From the NCBI GenBank assembly GCA_022772985.1, contig JALEZJ010000029.1, positions 1 through 35,900 on the forward strand: a stretch of 35,900 nt of DNA, read 5' to 3'. Source of the DNA: Erysipelotrichaceae bacterium. Lineage in GTDB: Bacteria; Bacillota_I; Bacilli_A; RF39; UBA660. Position numbers and translations under genes: made by a program. The stretch's first letter is position 1; every line of letters starts with the position of its first letter. Below the pieces are notes generated by a model. That model searched no databases. It was not told where the DNA came from and saw only the letters and a program-made list of their open reading frames with translations. Of this stretch, positions 1 through 8,967 are shown one piece after another.

Positions 1-5
1 ATATT

Positions 6-296
6 ATGATTAATCATTATGAAGGTAGTAATTTTGAGGAGTTTATTCAAGATAGGATTTTAGTTGATTTTTATGCAAATTGGTGTGGTCCTTGTAAGAT
101 GCTTTCTTCTGTATTGGAGAAAGTTAGTAATGAAATTAAAATACTGAAAGTGAATGTGGATGAGAATCAAGATTTGGCTAGAGAATATGGTGTGATGAGT
201 ATTCCTTGTGTTATTTTATTTGATAAAGGAAAAGAAATTAAGAGAAATGTTGGATTTGTACCAGAAGGTAAGTTAAGAGAGTTTATTAAAAATTAA
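6..296 (+). CDS. trxA: Thioredoxin
   Basis: WCGPCK active site, 'VDFYANWCGPCKM', cis-Pro region 'SIPCVILF'; length 96 aa. Confidence 0.95.
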   Translation: MINHYEGSNFEEFIQDRILVDFYANWCGPCKMLSSVLEKVSNEIKILKVNVDENQDLAREYGVMSIPCVILFDKGKEIKRNVGFVPEGKLREFIKN

Positions 297-354
297 GTAT
301 TATTGGGAGATGAAAAGATGTGTTAACTGTAATGTAAAGTTAATACTTTTTTTA

Positions 355-381
355 TTGGAAGGTAAAATCTTATGATATAAT
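355..381 (+). promoter_or_regulatory. Putative sigma-A promoter of rsmH (extended -10 TGATATAAT; -35 candidate TTGGAA with short 15-nt spacer)
   Basis: TATAAT at 376-381 preceded by TGA; rsmH ATG at 414 with a G-rich RBS just upstream. Confidence 0.6.
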
Positions 382-413
382 ATGTTATGTATAGAGTTAG
401 AGGTGGGGGTACT

Positions 414-1334
414 ATGTATCATAAAAGTGTTTTATTAGAGGAATGCTTAGATAATTTAAATATTAAAAAGAATGGAATTTATGTTGATGCTACTCTTGGG
501 TATGCAGGACATGCTAGTGAGATTTTAAAAATGATTCCAGAGGGGCATTTGTATGGATTTGATCAAGATGATTATGCTATAGAAAAAAGCGATGAGAGAT
601 TAAAATTGATTGGGAGTAATTATACAATTATTCGAAGTAATTTTTCTAATTTAAAAGAAGAATTAGGGCGTCTTGGTGTTGATTCTGTTGATGGATTTTT
701 ATTTGATTTGGGTGTTTCTTCTGTTCAAATAGATGTAGCAGAACGTGGATTTAGTTTTCATCAGAATGCAAAGCTTGATATGAGGATGGACACAGAAAAA
801 GAATTTAGTGCTTATCAGGTTGTTAATGAGTATGATTATTCTGATTTGGTTCGAATTCTTCGAGATTATGGAGAGGAAAAGTATGCTAGTAGTATTGCTC
901 GTAATATTGTAAAATTTCGGGAGAAAAAACCGATTGAGACTACTTTTGAGCTTGTTGATATTATTAAGACTAGTATGCCAATGAAGGCAATGAGAGATGG
1001 TCATCCGGCTAGAAAGACTTTTCAGGCAATTCGAATTGAAGTTAATCAAGAGTTAGAGGTTTTAACGTTAGGGTTAGAGCAAGCAATTTCTTTATTGAGA
1101 TCAGGTGGTAGGTTATGTGTTATTAGTTTTCATTCTTTAGAGGATAGAATTGTGAAGAATTTATTTCGAAAATATAGTGAAGTTTCTTATGAAATGAGAA
1201 ATTTGCCATATATTCCAGATGAGTATTTGCCTAAGTATCGTGTGATTTCTAAGGGAATTACTGCTAGTCAAGAGGAATTGGCGATTAATTATCGTTCTCA
1301 TAGTGCTAGACTTAGGGTTTTGGAGAAAATATAA
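414..1334 (+). CDS. rsmH: 16S rRNA (cytosine(1402)-N(4))-methyltransferase RsmH (MraW); start reassigned to ATG 414 rather than ORF-track 387
   Basis: 'MYHKSVLLEECLDNLNIKKNGIYVDATLGYAGHASEIL', 'DGFLFDLGVSSVQID', 'GGRLCVISFHSLEDRIVK', 'YRSHSARLRVLEKI'; ORF-track start lies 6 nt after the -10 box. Confidence 0.96.
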   Translation: MYHKSVLLEECLDNLNIKKNGIYVDATLGYAGHASEILKMIPEGHLYGFDQDDYAIEKSDERLKLIGSNYTIIRSNFSNLKEELGRLGVDSVDGFLFDLGVSSVQIDVAERGFSFHQNAKLDMRMDTEKEFSAYQVVNEYDYSDLVRILRDYGEEKYASSIARNIVKFREKKPIETTFELVDIIKTSMPMKAMRDGHPARKTFQAIRIEVNQELEVLTLGLEQAISLLRSGGRLCVISFHSLEDRIVKNLFRKYSEVSYEMRNLPYIPDEYLPKYRVISKGITASQEELAINYRSHSARLRVLEKI

Positions 1335-1346
1335 GGATGGGATAAA

Positions 1347-1643
1347 ATGAAAAAGGGAAAAAAGAAGCAAGTATTTTTTTGTAAATTTGAACGTTTTATG
1401 TATAAAGTATGTATTTTTATTATTGTTGTTTTAATTGTATTGATTGTTTGTAGTGAAACTAGTTTAGCTCAGGTGAATTTAGAGTTACAGAAGTTAGATA
1501 AAGAAGTGGATCAGGAAGAAAAGAAAATAGAAAGTTTAGAGATGAAAATTGATGAAATGACTTCTTTGGAGAATATAAAAGAAGTTAGTGCTTTCTATGG
1601 TCTTTCCTATCATAGTGATAATATTAAGACGATTGAAGATTGA
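1347..1643 (+). CDS. FtsL/DivIC-like small bitopic membrane protein
   Basis: Basic N-terminus, one TM (VCIFIIVVLIVLIVC), coiled-coil-like segment; position between rsmH and pbp as in dcw clusters. Confidence 0.65.
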   Translation: MKKGKKKQVFFCKFERFMYKVCIFIIVVLIVLIVCSETSLAQVNLELQKLDKEVDQEEKKIESLEMKIDEMTSLENIKEVSAFYGLSYHSDNIKTIED

Positions 1644-1705
1644 AAGAAGAATTTTATGAATTTGTTTTAGGGGAATGGTTTGTTTTTTAGATAGAGGTGA
1701 GATCA

Positions 1706-3865
1706 GTGAGAAGAAAAAAAGTAAATATTAATAAAATAAGACCTAATTATTTTATGTTTCTTTTTACTATTTTGCTATTTTGTCTTTTTGTGGTGAGAAT
1801 TTTTTATTTATGTACAACGGATTATTCTGTGGGGAATTCTACTATTTCTGCTTTTATTCAAACTAGAAATACAGAGGAAGAAGTAATTTTGCCAAAGCGT
1901 GGTAGTATTTTTGATCGAAATGGGAATGTTTTGGCGGAAGATGTTGCTAGTTACACTGTTATTGCTTATTTGGACGAGAGTCGAAGTCAAGGAAGTGATG
2001 TACCTTTACATGTTGTAGATGCAGATGCTACGGCAGAAAAATTGGCTCCTTATTTAAATATGGATGTTGAGGTTTTAAAAATTTTACTTAAAAAAGATGC
2101 TTATCAAGTGGAACTTGGTCCTGGTGGAAGAGATTTAAGTCAAATTCAGATGGAAGAAATTAAAAATTTAAATTTGCCGGGGATTGATTTTATTGCTAGT
2201 ACCAAGAGGTATTACCCAAGTGGTGATTTTGCTTCTTATGCAATTGGTTATACGGTGAATGAAAGTGATGAAGATGGAAATGTGTGGAAAGTTGGACAAC
2301 TTGGAATAGAGGAATATTTTAATGAAGATTTAACGGGGAGTAGTGGATATATAGCTTATGAAAAGGATCGAAATGGTTATAAAATTGCGAATGGTCGTGA
2401 ATATATAGAAGAAGCTGATGATGGAGATGATGTTTATTTAACTCTTGATAGCAATATTGAACTATTTACAGAGAATGCTGTTAAGAAAATGGTAGAGACA
2501 AGTGAAGCAGAGTGGGGATTTATGATCGTTGCTGATGCTAAGACAGGAGCTATTTTAGCTTATTCTACTATGCCTTCGTTTGATCCTAATAAGAAAAATA
2601 TGACTAGTTATATTGATCTTATGACGGGGAATACTTATGAACCTGGTAGTACGATGAAGATATTTAGTTATTTATGTGCGATTGATGGGGGTAATTATGA
2701 TGGAAGTCGTACTTATGATTCTGGCGAGATTATATATGAGGCATCTAATGGAACGAAAAATGTGATTCATGATTGGAATAAAGTTGGTTGGGGTAATATT
2801 AGTTATGATTATGGATTTGCCATGTCTTCTAATGTTGGCGCTGCTGGGTTACTTCGAAGTGGTATGTTGAATAAACAACAACTTCGTTCTTGTTATAATG
2901 CTTATGGTTTTGGAAAGACAACAGGTTTTACTTTAAATCGTGAATTGTCTGGAAGTGTTAAATTTAATTATGATATTGATGTGGCATCAGCTACTTTTGG
3001 ACAAGCAATTACTATTACACCAATTCAAATGGTGCAAGCTTTATCTATTATTAGTAATGATGGAAAATTATTAAAACCTTATTTAGTATCTAAGATAGTA
3101 GATACTAATACTGGAGAACTTAGTTATGAAGCGACGACTGAAGTTGTTGATGTAGTTGCAGATACAAATAGTATTGCTAAGATAAAGGAATTAATGAAAA
3201 GTGTTGTATGTAATGATTCGACTCAATGTACTGGAAGTGCTTATTATATGGATGGTTATCCAATGATGGGAAAAACTGGAACCGCTCAAATTTATGATGA
3301 TAAAACTGGAACATATATGACAGGGGCGTCTGATTATGTTTATTCATTTGCGGGATTATATCCTGCTGATAGTCCAGAAATTATTATTTATTCTGCTTTG
3401 AAAAGGCCTAAGGATACTGCAAATTATGTGGCGGAAGCGGTAAAAGATGTTGTTGTGAATACTAGTAAGTATTTAAATATTGTAGTAGATAGTAATCGTA
3501 CAGAAAGTTATGAACTTCAAAGTTATATTAATAAAAATACTGCATCTGTAAAGAGTGAATTAGAAAAGAATTATATGAAAGTTTATGTGTTAGGTAATGG
3601 TGAAAAAGTTATTAATCAATATCCTAGTAAGGGAAATATGTTGTATCGAGATAGTGTTGTTGTATTATTGACTGATACATATGATAAGGCTATGCCTAAT
3701 TTTGTGGGATTGTCTTATAAAGATGCTAATAATATTTTGCGGTTAATGGGAGTCAAATATGATTTGCAAGGAAATGGTTATGTTGTTAATCAGAATGTTC
3801 CTGAAGGAATTCTTGTTTCCGATGATGTTACAGTAGTATTACAGTTTAGTGATGGTTTTTCTTAG
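1706..3865 (+). CDS. Class B penicillin-binding protein (FtsI/PBP2x-like transpeptidase) with two C-terminal PASTA domains; GTG start at 1706 preferred over 1697
   Basis: Transpeptidase motifs STMK, SSN (MSSNVG) and KTG (GKTGTAQ); C-terminal PASTA-like segments; RBS AGAGGTGAG just before GTG 1706. Confidence 0.93.
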   Translation: MRRKKVNINKIRPNYFMFLFTILLFCLFVVRIFYLCTTDYSVGNSTISAFIQTRNTEEEVILPKRGSIFDRNGNVLAEDVASYTVIAYLDESRSQGSDVPLHVVDADATAEKLAPYLNMDVEVLKILLKKDAYQVELGPGGRDLSQIQMEEIKNLNLPGIDFIASTKRYYPSGDFASYAIGYTVNESDEDGNVWKVGQLGIEEYFNEDLTGSSGYIAYEKDRNGYKIANGREYIEEADDGDDVYLTLDSNIELFTENAVKKMVETSEAEWGFMIVADAKTGAILAYSTMPSFDPNKKNMTSYIDLMTGNTYEPGSTMKIFSYLCAIDGGNYDGSRTYDSGEIIYEASNGTKNVIHDWNKVGWGNISYDYGFAMSSNVGAAGLLRSGMLNKQQLRSCYNAYGFGKTTGFTLNRELSGSVKFNYDIDVASATFGQAITITPIQMVQALSIISNDGKLLKPYLVSKIVDTNTGELSYEATTEVVDVVADTNSIAKIKELMKSVVCNDSTQCTGSAYYMDGYPMMGKTGTAQIYDDKTGTYMTGASDYVYSFAGLYPADSPEIIIYSALKRPKDTANYVAEAVKDVVVNTSKYLNIVVDSNRTESYELQSYINKNTASVKSELEKNYMKVYVLGNGEKVINQYPSKGNMLYRDSVVVLLTDTYDKAMPNFVGLSYKDANNILRLMGVKYDLQGNGYVVNQNVPEGILVSDDVTVVLQFSDGFS

Positions 3866-3930
3866 TAATTATTGAAAAAATGATTGTGAAGAAAATTGAA
3901 TTTGGTTCCGCAAGTTTCAGGGTTTCTGAG

Positions 3931-3972
3931 AACCACATCTAAAAATTTTAGATGTGGTTTTCAATATTTTTA
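3931..3972 (+). terminator. Intrinsic-terminator-like hairpin after pbp
   Basis: Perfect inverted repeat AACCACATCTAAAA-A-TTTTAGATGTGGTT (3931-3959) followed by T-rich TTCAATATTTTT. Confidence 0.8.
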
Positions 3973-4051
3973 ACTAATTAAATAACTTCAAAATAAGGAA
4001 AAATTATCAAATGTTTTTATTATAAGATTCTCTTCTATAAAAACGTACTTA

Positions 4052-4089
4052 ATATATTTATGTTGGCTTTATATATTTATGTTGGCTTT
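4052..4089 (+). repeat. Perfect 19-bp tandem duplication ATATATTTATGTTGGCTTT x2
   Basis: Direct reading of 4052-4070 and 4071-4089. Confidence 0.95.
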
Positions 4090-4373
4090 CTCAAAATTCA
4101 AAAAATTCTAAAATTATGATCAGTTTTTTTGTTTAGAAGATTTGGCGTGATTTTGAGATGTTTTTATGTTATATATCAACATTTTGAAGTTGTTGTAAGG
4201 TTACTAATGACTTGTTTTAAATAGTTTAGAAATTTTTTTTAAAATAAAAAGGAGTTTTTTAGAATTTGTAGAATAATATAGGTAGAAAGGATAATTTTGG
4301 TGAAGTATTTTTTTGATATGGTTTTTGAAAAATGTCGTGGTGTTGTAGGAGTGTAAAGTATTTGTTAAGTTGG

Positions 4374-4402
4374 TTGCGATTTCATTATAGTTATGTTAAA
4401 CT
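4374..4402 (+). promoter_or_regulatory. Putative promoter of the polysaccharide locus (TTGCGA-N17-TAAACT with TGn extended -10)
   Basis: -35-like 4374-4379, -10-like 4397-4402, TG at 4394-4395; 18 nt upstream of the tagO ATG. Confidence 0.5.
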
Positions 4403-4419
4403 TTAAATAGAGGTGTGTC

Positions 4420-5481
4420 ATGGAGTATCGTAGATTGTTTTTAATGGTATTTGTTACTTTTTTGTTTGTTGCATTATTTATGCCAATTATTAAGAAAATA
4501 GCTATTCATATTGGAGCATTGGACATTCCAAATAAAAGGAAGGTTCATAAGGTACCAATTCCTCGACTTGGTGGTTTAGGAATTTATGCTGGTTTTTTAC
4601 TTGGCTATATGTTGTTTGGATGGGAATCTATTCAAATGAATGCTATATTGATAGGTAGTTTTATTATTGTTATAACCGGTATTATTGATGATATTAAACC
4701 AATTCCGGCACGTTATAAGTTGATTGGACAGATTATTGCCGCAATGGTGATTCCTTTATATAGTGGAATATTACTTAGAGATATTAGTGCTTTTGGAATA
4801 TATATTAACTTTGGTTGTTTTAGCACAATTGCAACAATTGTTTTTATTGTGGCTATTATGAATTGTATTAATTTTATTGATGGGTTGGATGGCCTTGCGG
4901 GTGGAATATCAGCTATTTATTTTTTGATGATTGGTATTATTGCAATTTTGTTTAATAATAGTAGTGGTTTGGATACTATTTTGTCATTTATCATGTTAGG
5001 AGCTACTTTGGGATTTTTAGTTCATAATTTTTATCCTGCTAGTATTTTTATGGGAGATTCTGGAAGTTTATTTTTAGGGTATATTATTGCAGTTATTTCA
5101 TTGTTAGGATATAAGAATGTAACATTTACTTCCTTAATTGTTCCAATTTTTTTGCTAGCGATTCCTATTATGGATACATTATTTGCTATTATTCGAAGAT
5201 TACTTAAACATGAATCAATTGCAATGCCTGATAAATGTCATTTGCATCATCAATTGTTGAAGTTAAATTTTTCAATTAGGAAGTCGGTTTTAATTATTTA
5301 TTTAATAGATGTTTTATTTGCAATTGCTTCTATTATTTATGTTATTGGGGATAGTAAACATGGTATATTTATTTATGTTTTGTTATTTATTGTAGTAGTT
5401 GTTCTGATATGGAAGACGGATATTATTAGTGATAAAAAGATAGAAAGGAAATTTTTATTTTTTCATAAAAAAAGTAAATAA
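4420..5481 (+). CDS. tagO: Undecaprenyl-phosphate GlcNAc-1-phosphate transferase, TagO/WecA type (MraY superfamily)
   Basis: 'RKVHKVPIPRLGG', 'DDIKPIPARYKLIGQ', 'NFIDGLDGLAGG', 'GDSGSLFLGY', WecA/TagO-type 'HLHHQLL'; multiple TMs. Confidence 0.93.
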   Translation: MEYRRLFLMVFVTFLFVALFMPIIKKIAIHIGALDIPNKRKVHKVPIPRLGGLGIYAGFLLGYMLFGWESIQMNAILIGSFIIVITGIIDDIKPIPARYKLIGQIIAAMVIPLYSGILLRDISAFGIYINFGCFSTIATIVFIVAIMNCINFIDGLDGLAGGISAIYFLMIGIIAILFNNSSGLDTILSFIMLGATLGFLVHNFYPASIFMGDSGSLFLGYIIAVISLLGYKNVTFTSLIVPIFLLAIPIMDTLFAIIRRLLKHESIAMPDKCHLHHQLLKLNFSIRKSVLIIYLIDVLFAIASIIYVIGDSKHGIFIYVLLFIVVVVLIWKTDIISDKKIERKFLFFHKKSK

Positions 5482-5495
5482 CGGAGGATGGTTTT

Positions 5496-6380
5496 ATGAA
5501 AGGAATTATTTTAGCAGGAGGATCTGGGACAAGGCTTTATCCTATTACGAAAGCTACTAGTAAGCAATTACTTAATGTATATGATAAACCTATGATTTAT
5601 TATCCATTATCTACATTGATGCAGGCAGGAATTCGAGATATTTTATTAATTACGACTCCAATTGATCAAGCATCTTTTCAAAGATTATTAGGAGATGGAC
5701 ATGAACTTGGAATTCATATTACTTATACAGTTCAACCTTCACCAGATGGATTAGCTCAAGCATTTTTATTGGGGCGAGAGTTTATTGGTGATGATGCTTG
5801 TGCGATGGTTTTAGGAGATAATATATTTTATGGAAATGGTTTTGAAGAATTGCTAAAGAATGCTAGTTTGAATGCTATCAATGGATATGCTACAATATTT
5901 GGGGTTCATGTAAAAGATCCAGAACGATTTGGAATTATGGAAATTGACGAGAATAATCAAGTGTTAAGTGTTGAAGAAAAACCGACCGAACCAAAAAGTG
6001 ATTTAGCAATTACAGGATTGTATTTTTATCCAAAAGGGGTAAGTGAGAAAGCAGCACAAGTAAGGCCATCTAAAAGAAATGAATTAGAAATTACTTCTTT
6101 AAATGATATGTATTTACAAGAGGAAAAGTTAAAGGCATGTCTTTTAGGGGAAGGATATACGTGGTTTGATACAGGAACAGAGGAGTCTATGGCAGATGCA
6201 ACGGCGATGATTCGATCTATTCAAAATAATAAGGATAAAGTAATTTGTTGTCCTGAAGCAATTGCTTATCAAAGAGGATGGCTTACAGAGGCTGAATTAG
6301 AAGAAAGTGTAGAACTTATGAAGAAGAACAAATATGGAAAATATTTAAAAAAGGTGTTAGAAAAGGGAAGAAAAAACTAA
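5496..6380 (+). CDS. rfbA: Glucose-1-phosphate thymidylyltransferase RmlA
   Basis: 'MKGIILAGGSGTRLYPITKATSKQLLNVYDKPMIYYPLSTLM'; RBS CGGAGG. Confidence 0.97.
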   Translation: MKGIILAGGSGTRLYPITKATSKQLLNVYDKPMIYYPLSTLMQAGIRDILLITTPIDQASFQRLLGDGHELGIHITYTVQPSPDGLAQAFLLGREFIGDDACAMVLGDNIFYGNGFEELLKNASLNAINGYATIFGVHVKDPERFGIMEIDENNQVLSVEEKPTEPKSDLAITGLYFYPKGVSEKAAQVRPSKRNELEITSLNDMYLQEEKLKACLLGEGYTWFDTGTEESMADATAMIRSIQNNKDKVICCPEAIAYQRGWLTEAELEESVELMKKNKYGKYLKKVLEKGRKN

Positions 6381-6409
6381 GAGAAAAAGTATTGTTGTTT
6401 TAAAGGAGT

Positions 6410-7279
6410 ATGAAGAAAATAATGAAATTTTTAATTACAGGTGTAAATGGGCAATTAGGACATGATGTAAAAGAAGAGTTAATGGAGAGTGGGTATTCTG
6501 ATATTTTAGCACCTACAAGTGCAGAGATGGATATTACGAAAAAAGAACAAGTAGAAGAAATAGTGCTAGATTATCAGCCTGATGTAATCTTTCATTGTGC
6601 AGCCTATACTGCAGTTGACCAGGCAGAAGATGAGAAAGAGAAATGCTATGATATTAATGTAAATGGAACGAAATATCTAACAGATGCAGCTTCCTTGGTT
6701 CAAGCTAAGATAATTTATATTAGTACAGATTATGTTTTTGATGGTACAAAGGATGAAGGTTATGATGTTGATGATGAAACTCATCCAGTTAATTATTATG
6801 GTGAAACAAAGTATTTAGGAGAAGAAATTGTTAAAAAGTACCAAAATCATATTATTGTTAGAATTTCTTGGGTATTTGGAATCAATGGAAAGAACTTTGT
6901 GAAAACGATGTTAAGACTAGCGGAGACGAAAAGTGAATTAAGTGTTGTAAGTGATCAAATTGGTAGTCCTACTTATACAAAAGATTTATCTAAGTTATTA
7001 GTGGACATGAGTTTGAGTGATATAAGAGGAACTTATCATGCTACTAATGAAGGGTATTGTAGTTGGTATGATTTTGCCAAGACTATTTTTGAGGTAAATC
7101 ATATTGATATGAAAGTTTGTCCTATTTTAACAAAGGATTATAAAACGAAGGCTAAAAGGCCACTAAATTCTAGATTAAATAAAGACTGTTTAGATGTTGA
7201 TAATTTGTATAGATTACCAGATTGGAAAGATGCAGTAGAGAGATATTGTAAAGTATTAAAGAAGGAGGAGAAGAGATAA
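6410..7279 (+). CDS. rfbD: dTDP-4-dehydrorhamnose reductase RmlD (start may be ATG 6422)
   Basis: 'MKFLITGVNGQLGHDV', 'ISTDYVFDGTK', 'NYYGETKYLGE', 'RISWVFG'. Confidence 0.95.
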   Translation: MKKIMKFLITGVNGQLGHDVKEELMESGYSDILAPTSAEMDITKKEQVEEIVLDYQPDVIFHCAAYTAVDQAEDEKEKCYDINVNGTKYLTDAASLVQAKIIYISTDYVFDGTKDEGYDVDDETHPVNYYGETKYLGEEIVKKYQNHIIVRISWVFGINGKNFVKTMLRLAETKSELSVVSDQIGSPTYTKDLSKLLVDMSLSDIRGTYHATNEGYCSWYDFAKTIFEVNHIDMKVCPILTKDYKTKAKRPLNSRLNKDCLDVDNLYRLPDWKDAVERYCKVLKKEEKR

Positions 7280-8290
7280 ATGAAATTTTTAGTAACTGGT
7301 GGAGCGGGATTTATTGGTAGTAATTTTATGCATTATGAAGTAAAAAAATATCCAAATGATGTGTTTGTTTGCCTAGATGCTTTGACTTATGCTGGAAATT
7401 ATCATAATATTGAAGATTTGGAAGAATATGATAATTTTAAGTTTGTTCATGGGGACATTACGGATAGAGAATTTATTTATGATTTATTTAAGAAAGAGAA
7501 GTTTGATGTTGTCATTAATTTTGCAGCAGAGAGTCATGTCGATAATTCTATTAAAAATCCTAGTATCTTTTTAACTACAAATATTATTGGGACTAGTGTT
7601 TTAATGGATGCATGCCTGGAATACGGAATTAAGAGATATCATCAAGTTTCTACGGATGAAGTATATGGAGATTTGCCACTAGATAGGCCAGACTTACTAT
7701 TTACAGAGGATACTCCACTACATACTTCTAGTCCATATTCTAGTTCAAAGGCTAGTGCTGATCTATTAGTAATGGCTTATGCTAGAACGTATGGACTTCC
7801 TGTTACGATTTCTAGATGTAGTAATAATTATGGTCCATATCAATTTCCAGAGAAGTTGATTCCAGTAGTTATATCTAAAGCATTAAACAATGAACCAATT
7901 CCTGTATATGGAACGGGTGAGAATGTTAGAGATTGGATTCATGTAATTGATCATAATATTGGGGTGGATAAGATTGTTCGTGAAGGAAAGACTGGAGAAA
8001 TTTATAACTTAGGGGGACATTCTGAAAGAACGAATTTAGAGGTTGTTAAGACAATTTTGAAGCAATTAGGAAAGAGTGAAGATTTCATTACTTTTGTTGC
8101 AGATCGAAAAGGACATGATTTAAGATATGCTATTGACTCTACAAAAGCAGAAAGAGAGTTAGGTTGGAATCGTACTTATACTTTTGAAGAAGGAATTAAA
8201 GAGACTGTGGATTGGTATTTAAATCATCAAGAATGGACTAACAATATTTTAAGTGGTGAATATAAAAATGCATATAAGGAGAATGAGTAA
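7280..8290 (+). CDS. rfbB: dTDP-glucose 4,6-dehydratase RmlB
   Basis: 'MKFLVTGGAGFIGSNF', 'STDEVYGDL', YSSSK, 'VRDWIHVIDH'. Confidence 0.97.
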   Translation: MKFLVTGGAGFIGSNFMHYEVKKYPNDVFVCLDALTYAGNYHNIEDLEEYDNFKFVHGDITDREFIYDLFKKEKFDVVINFAAESHVDNSIKNPSIFLTTNIIGTSVLMDACLEYGIKRYHQVSTDEVYGDLPLDRPDLLFTEDTPLHTSSPYSSSKASADLLVMAYARTYGLPVTISRCSNNYGPYQFPEKLIPVVISKALNNEPIPVYGTGENVRDWIHVIDHNIGVDKIVREGKTGEIYNLGGHSERTNLEVVKTILKQLGKSEDFITFVADRKGHDLRYAIDSTKAERELGWNRTYTFEEGIKETVDWYLNHQEWTNNILSGEYKNAYKENE

Positions 8291-8293
8291 ATT

Positions 8294-8887
8294 ATGATTA
8301 AGAAAATTGAAACTGGTCTTCAAGATTGTTATATTGTAGAACCTTCTGTTTTTGGAGATGATCGAGGTTATTTTAGTCCCTTTTTTATTCAAAAAGATCT
8401 AGATGCAAATGGGTTGAAATTTGAAGGAGTTGTGCAGTGTAATCGTAGCAAGAGTTCTAAGGGAGTTGTAAGAGGACTTCATTTTCAAAAGAATCCAATG
8501 TGTCAGACTAAGTTAGTAGAGGTTATTGCTGGAAGTGCAATTGATGTTGTAGTTGATATAAGAGAAGGTTCTCCTACTTATGGAAAACATGTAGCAGTTT
8601 TATTAAAACCATATGATTCTAGGGATCCTGAAAGTGGAAGACAGTTATATGTACCAAGAGGCTTTGCTCATGGATTTATTAGTTTAGAGGATGATACAAT
8701 TTTTCAATATTTAATTGATAATGATTATGCACCTGATTATGAGGGTGGAATTTTATGGAATGATCCTGAACTTGGAATTGATTGGAAAGGTATGTTTAGA
8801 GAGCACGGAATTGAGAAGCCACTTACTAGTGAAAAAGATAGTAAACATTTTCCTTTGAAAGAGAGTCCTAGTTATTTTAAGTATTAA
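8294..8887 (+). CDS. rfbC: dTDP-4-dehydrorhamnose 3,5-epimerase RmlC
   Basis: 'VFGDDRGYFSPFF', 'GVVRGLHFQKNP', 'VPRGFAHGFISLEDD'. Confidence 0.95.
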   Translation: MIKKIETGLQDCYIVEPSVFGDDRGYFSPFFIQKDLDANGLKFEGVVQCNRSKSSKGVVRGLHFQKNPMCQTKLVEVIAGSAIDVVVDIREGSPTYGKHVAVLLKPYDSRDPESGRQLYVPRGFAHGFISLEDDTIFQYLIDNDYAPDYEGGILWNDPELGIDWKGMFREHGIEKPLTSEKDSKHFPLKESPSYFKY

Positions 8888-8928
8888 ATTTATGAGAAGT
8901 AAAAGAAAAGAGAGGAGTTTCTAAAAGT

Positions 8929-8967
8929 ATGTGGAAAAATCATATAATTAGATTATACGTGATATAG
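8929..8967 (+). promoter_or_regulatory. 12-codon upstream ORF (MWKNHIIRLYVI*) with RBS AGAGGAG; its TAG abuts, in frame, the aminotransferase ATG
   Basis: ATG 8929-8931 ... TAG 8965-8967 followed directly by ATG 8968; RBS at 8911-8917. Confidence 0.55.

Noticed and set aside
699-1049. Antisense ORF (116 aa, - strand)
   Set aside because: Lies wholly inside rsmH, low-complexity Asn/Ile/Ser composition, no RBS or family motif; expected by chance opposite AT-rich coding sequence.
1161-1370. Antisense ORF (69 aa, - strand)
   Set aside because: Overlaps the rsmH 3' end and ftsL-like start; no motif support.
1641-1670. Possible UGA=Trp (code 4) reading given the very low GC
   Set aside because: Many genes end sensibly in TGA immediately at or overlapping the next start (for example 10562, 18296, 28149, 32938), so the standard bacterial code is used.
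3916-3959. Riboswitch/antiterminator structure (GGTTTCTGAGAACC overlapping the terminator 5' arm)
   Set aside because: Only a 4-bp alternative stem against a 14-bp perfect terminator stem, and it sits downstream of pbp rather than in a leader; not convincing.
7389-7574. 61-aa + strand ORF inside rfbB
   Set aside because: Out-of-frame shadow of a clearly coding gene, low complexity.
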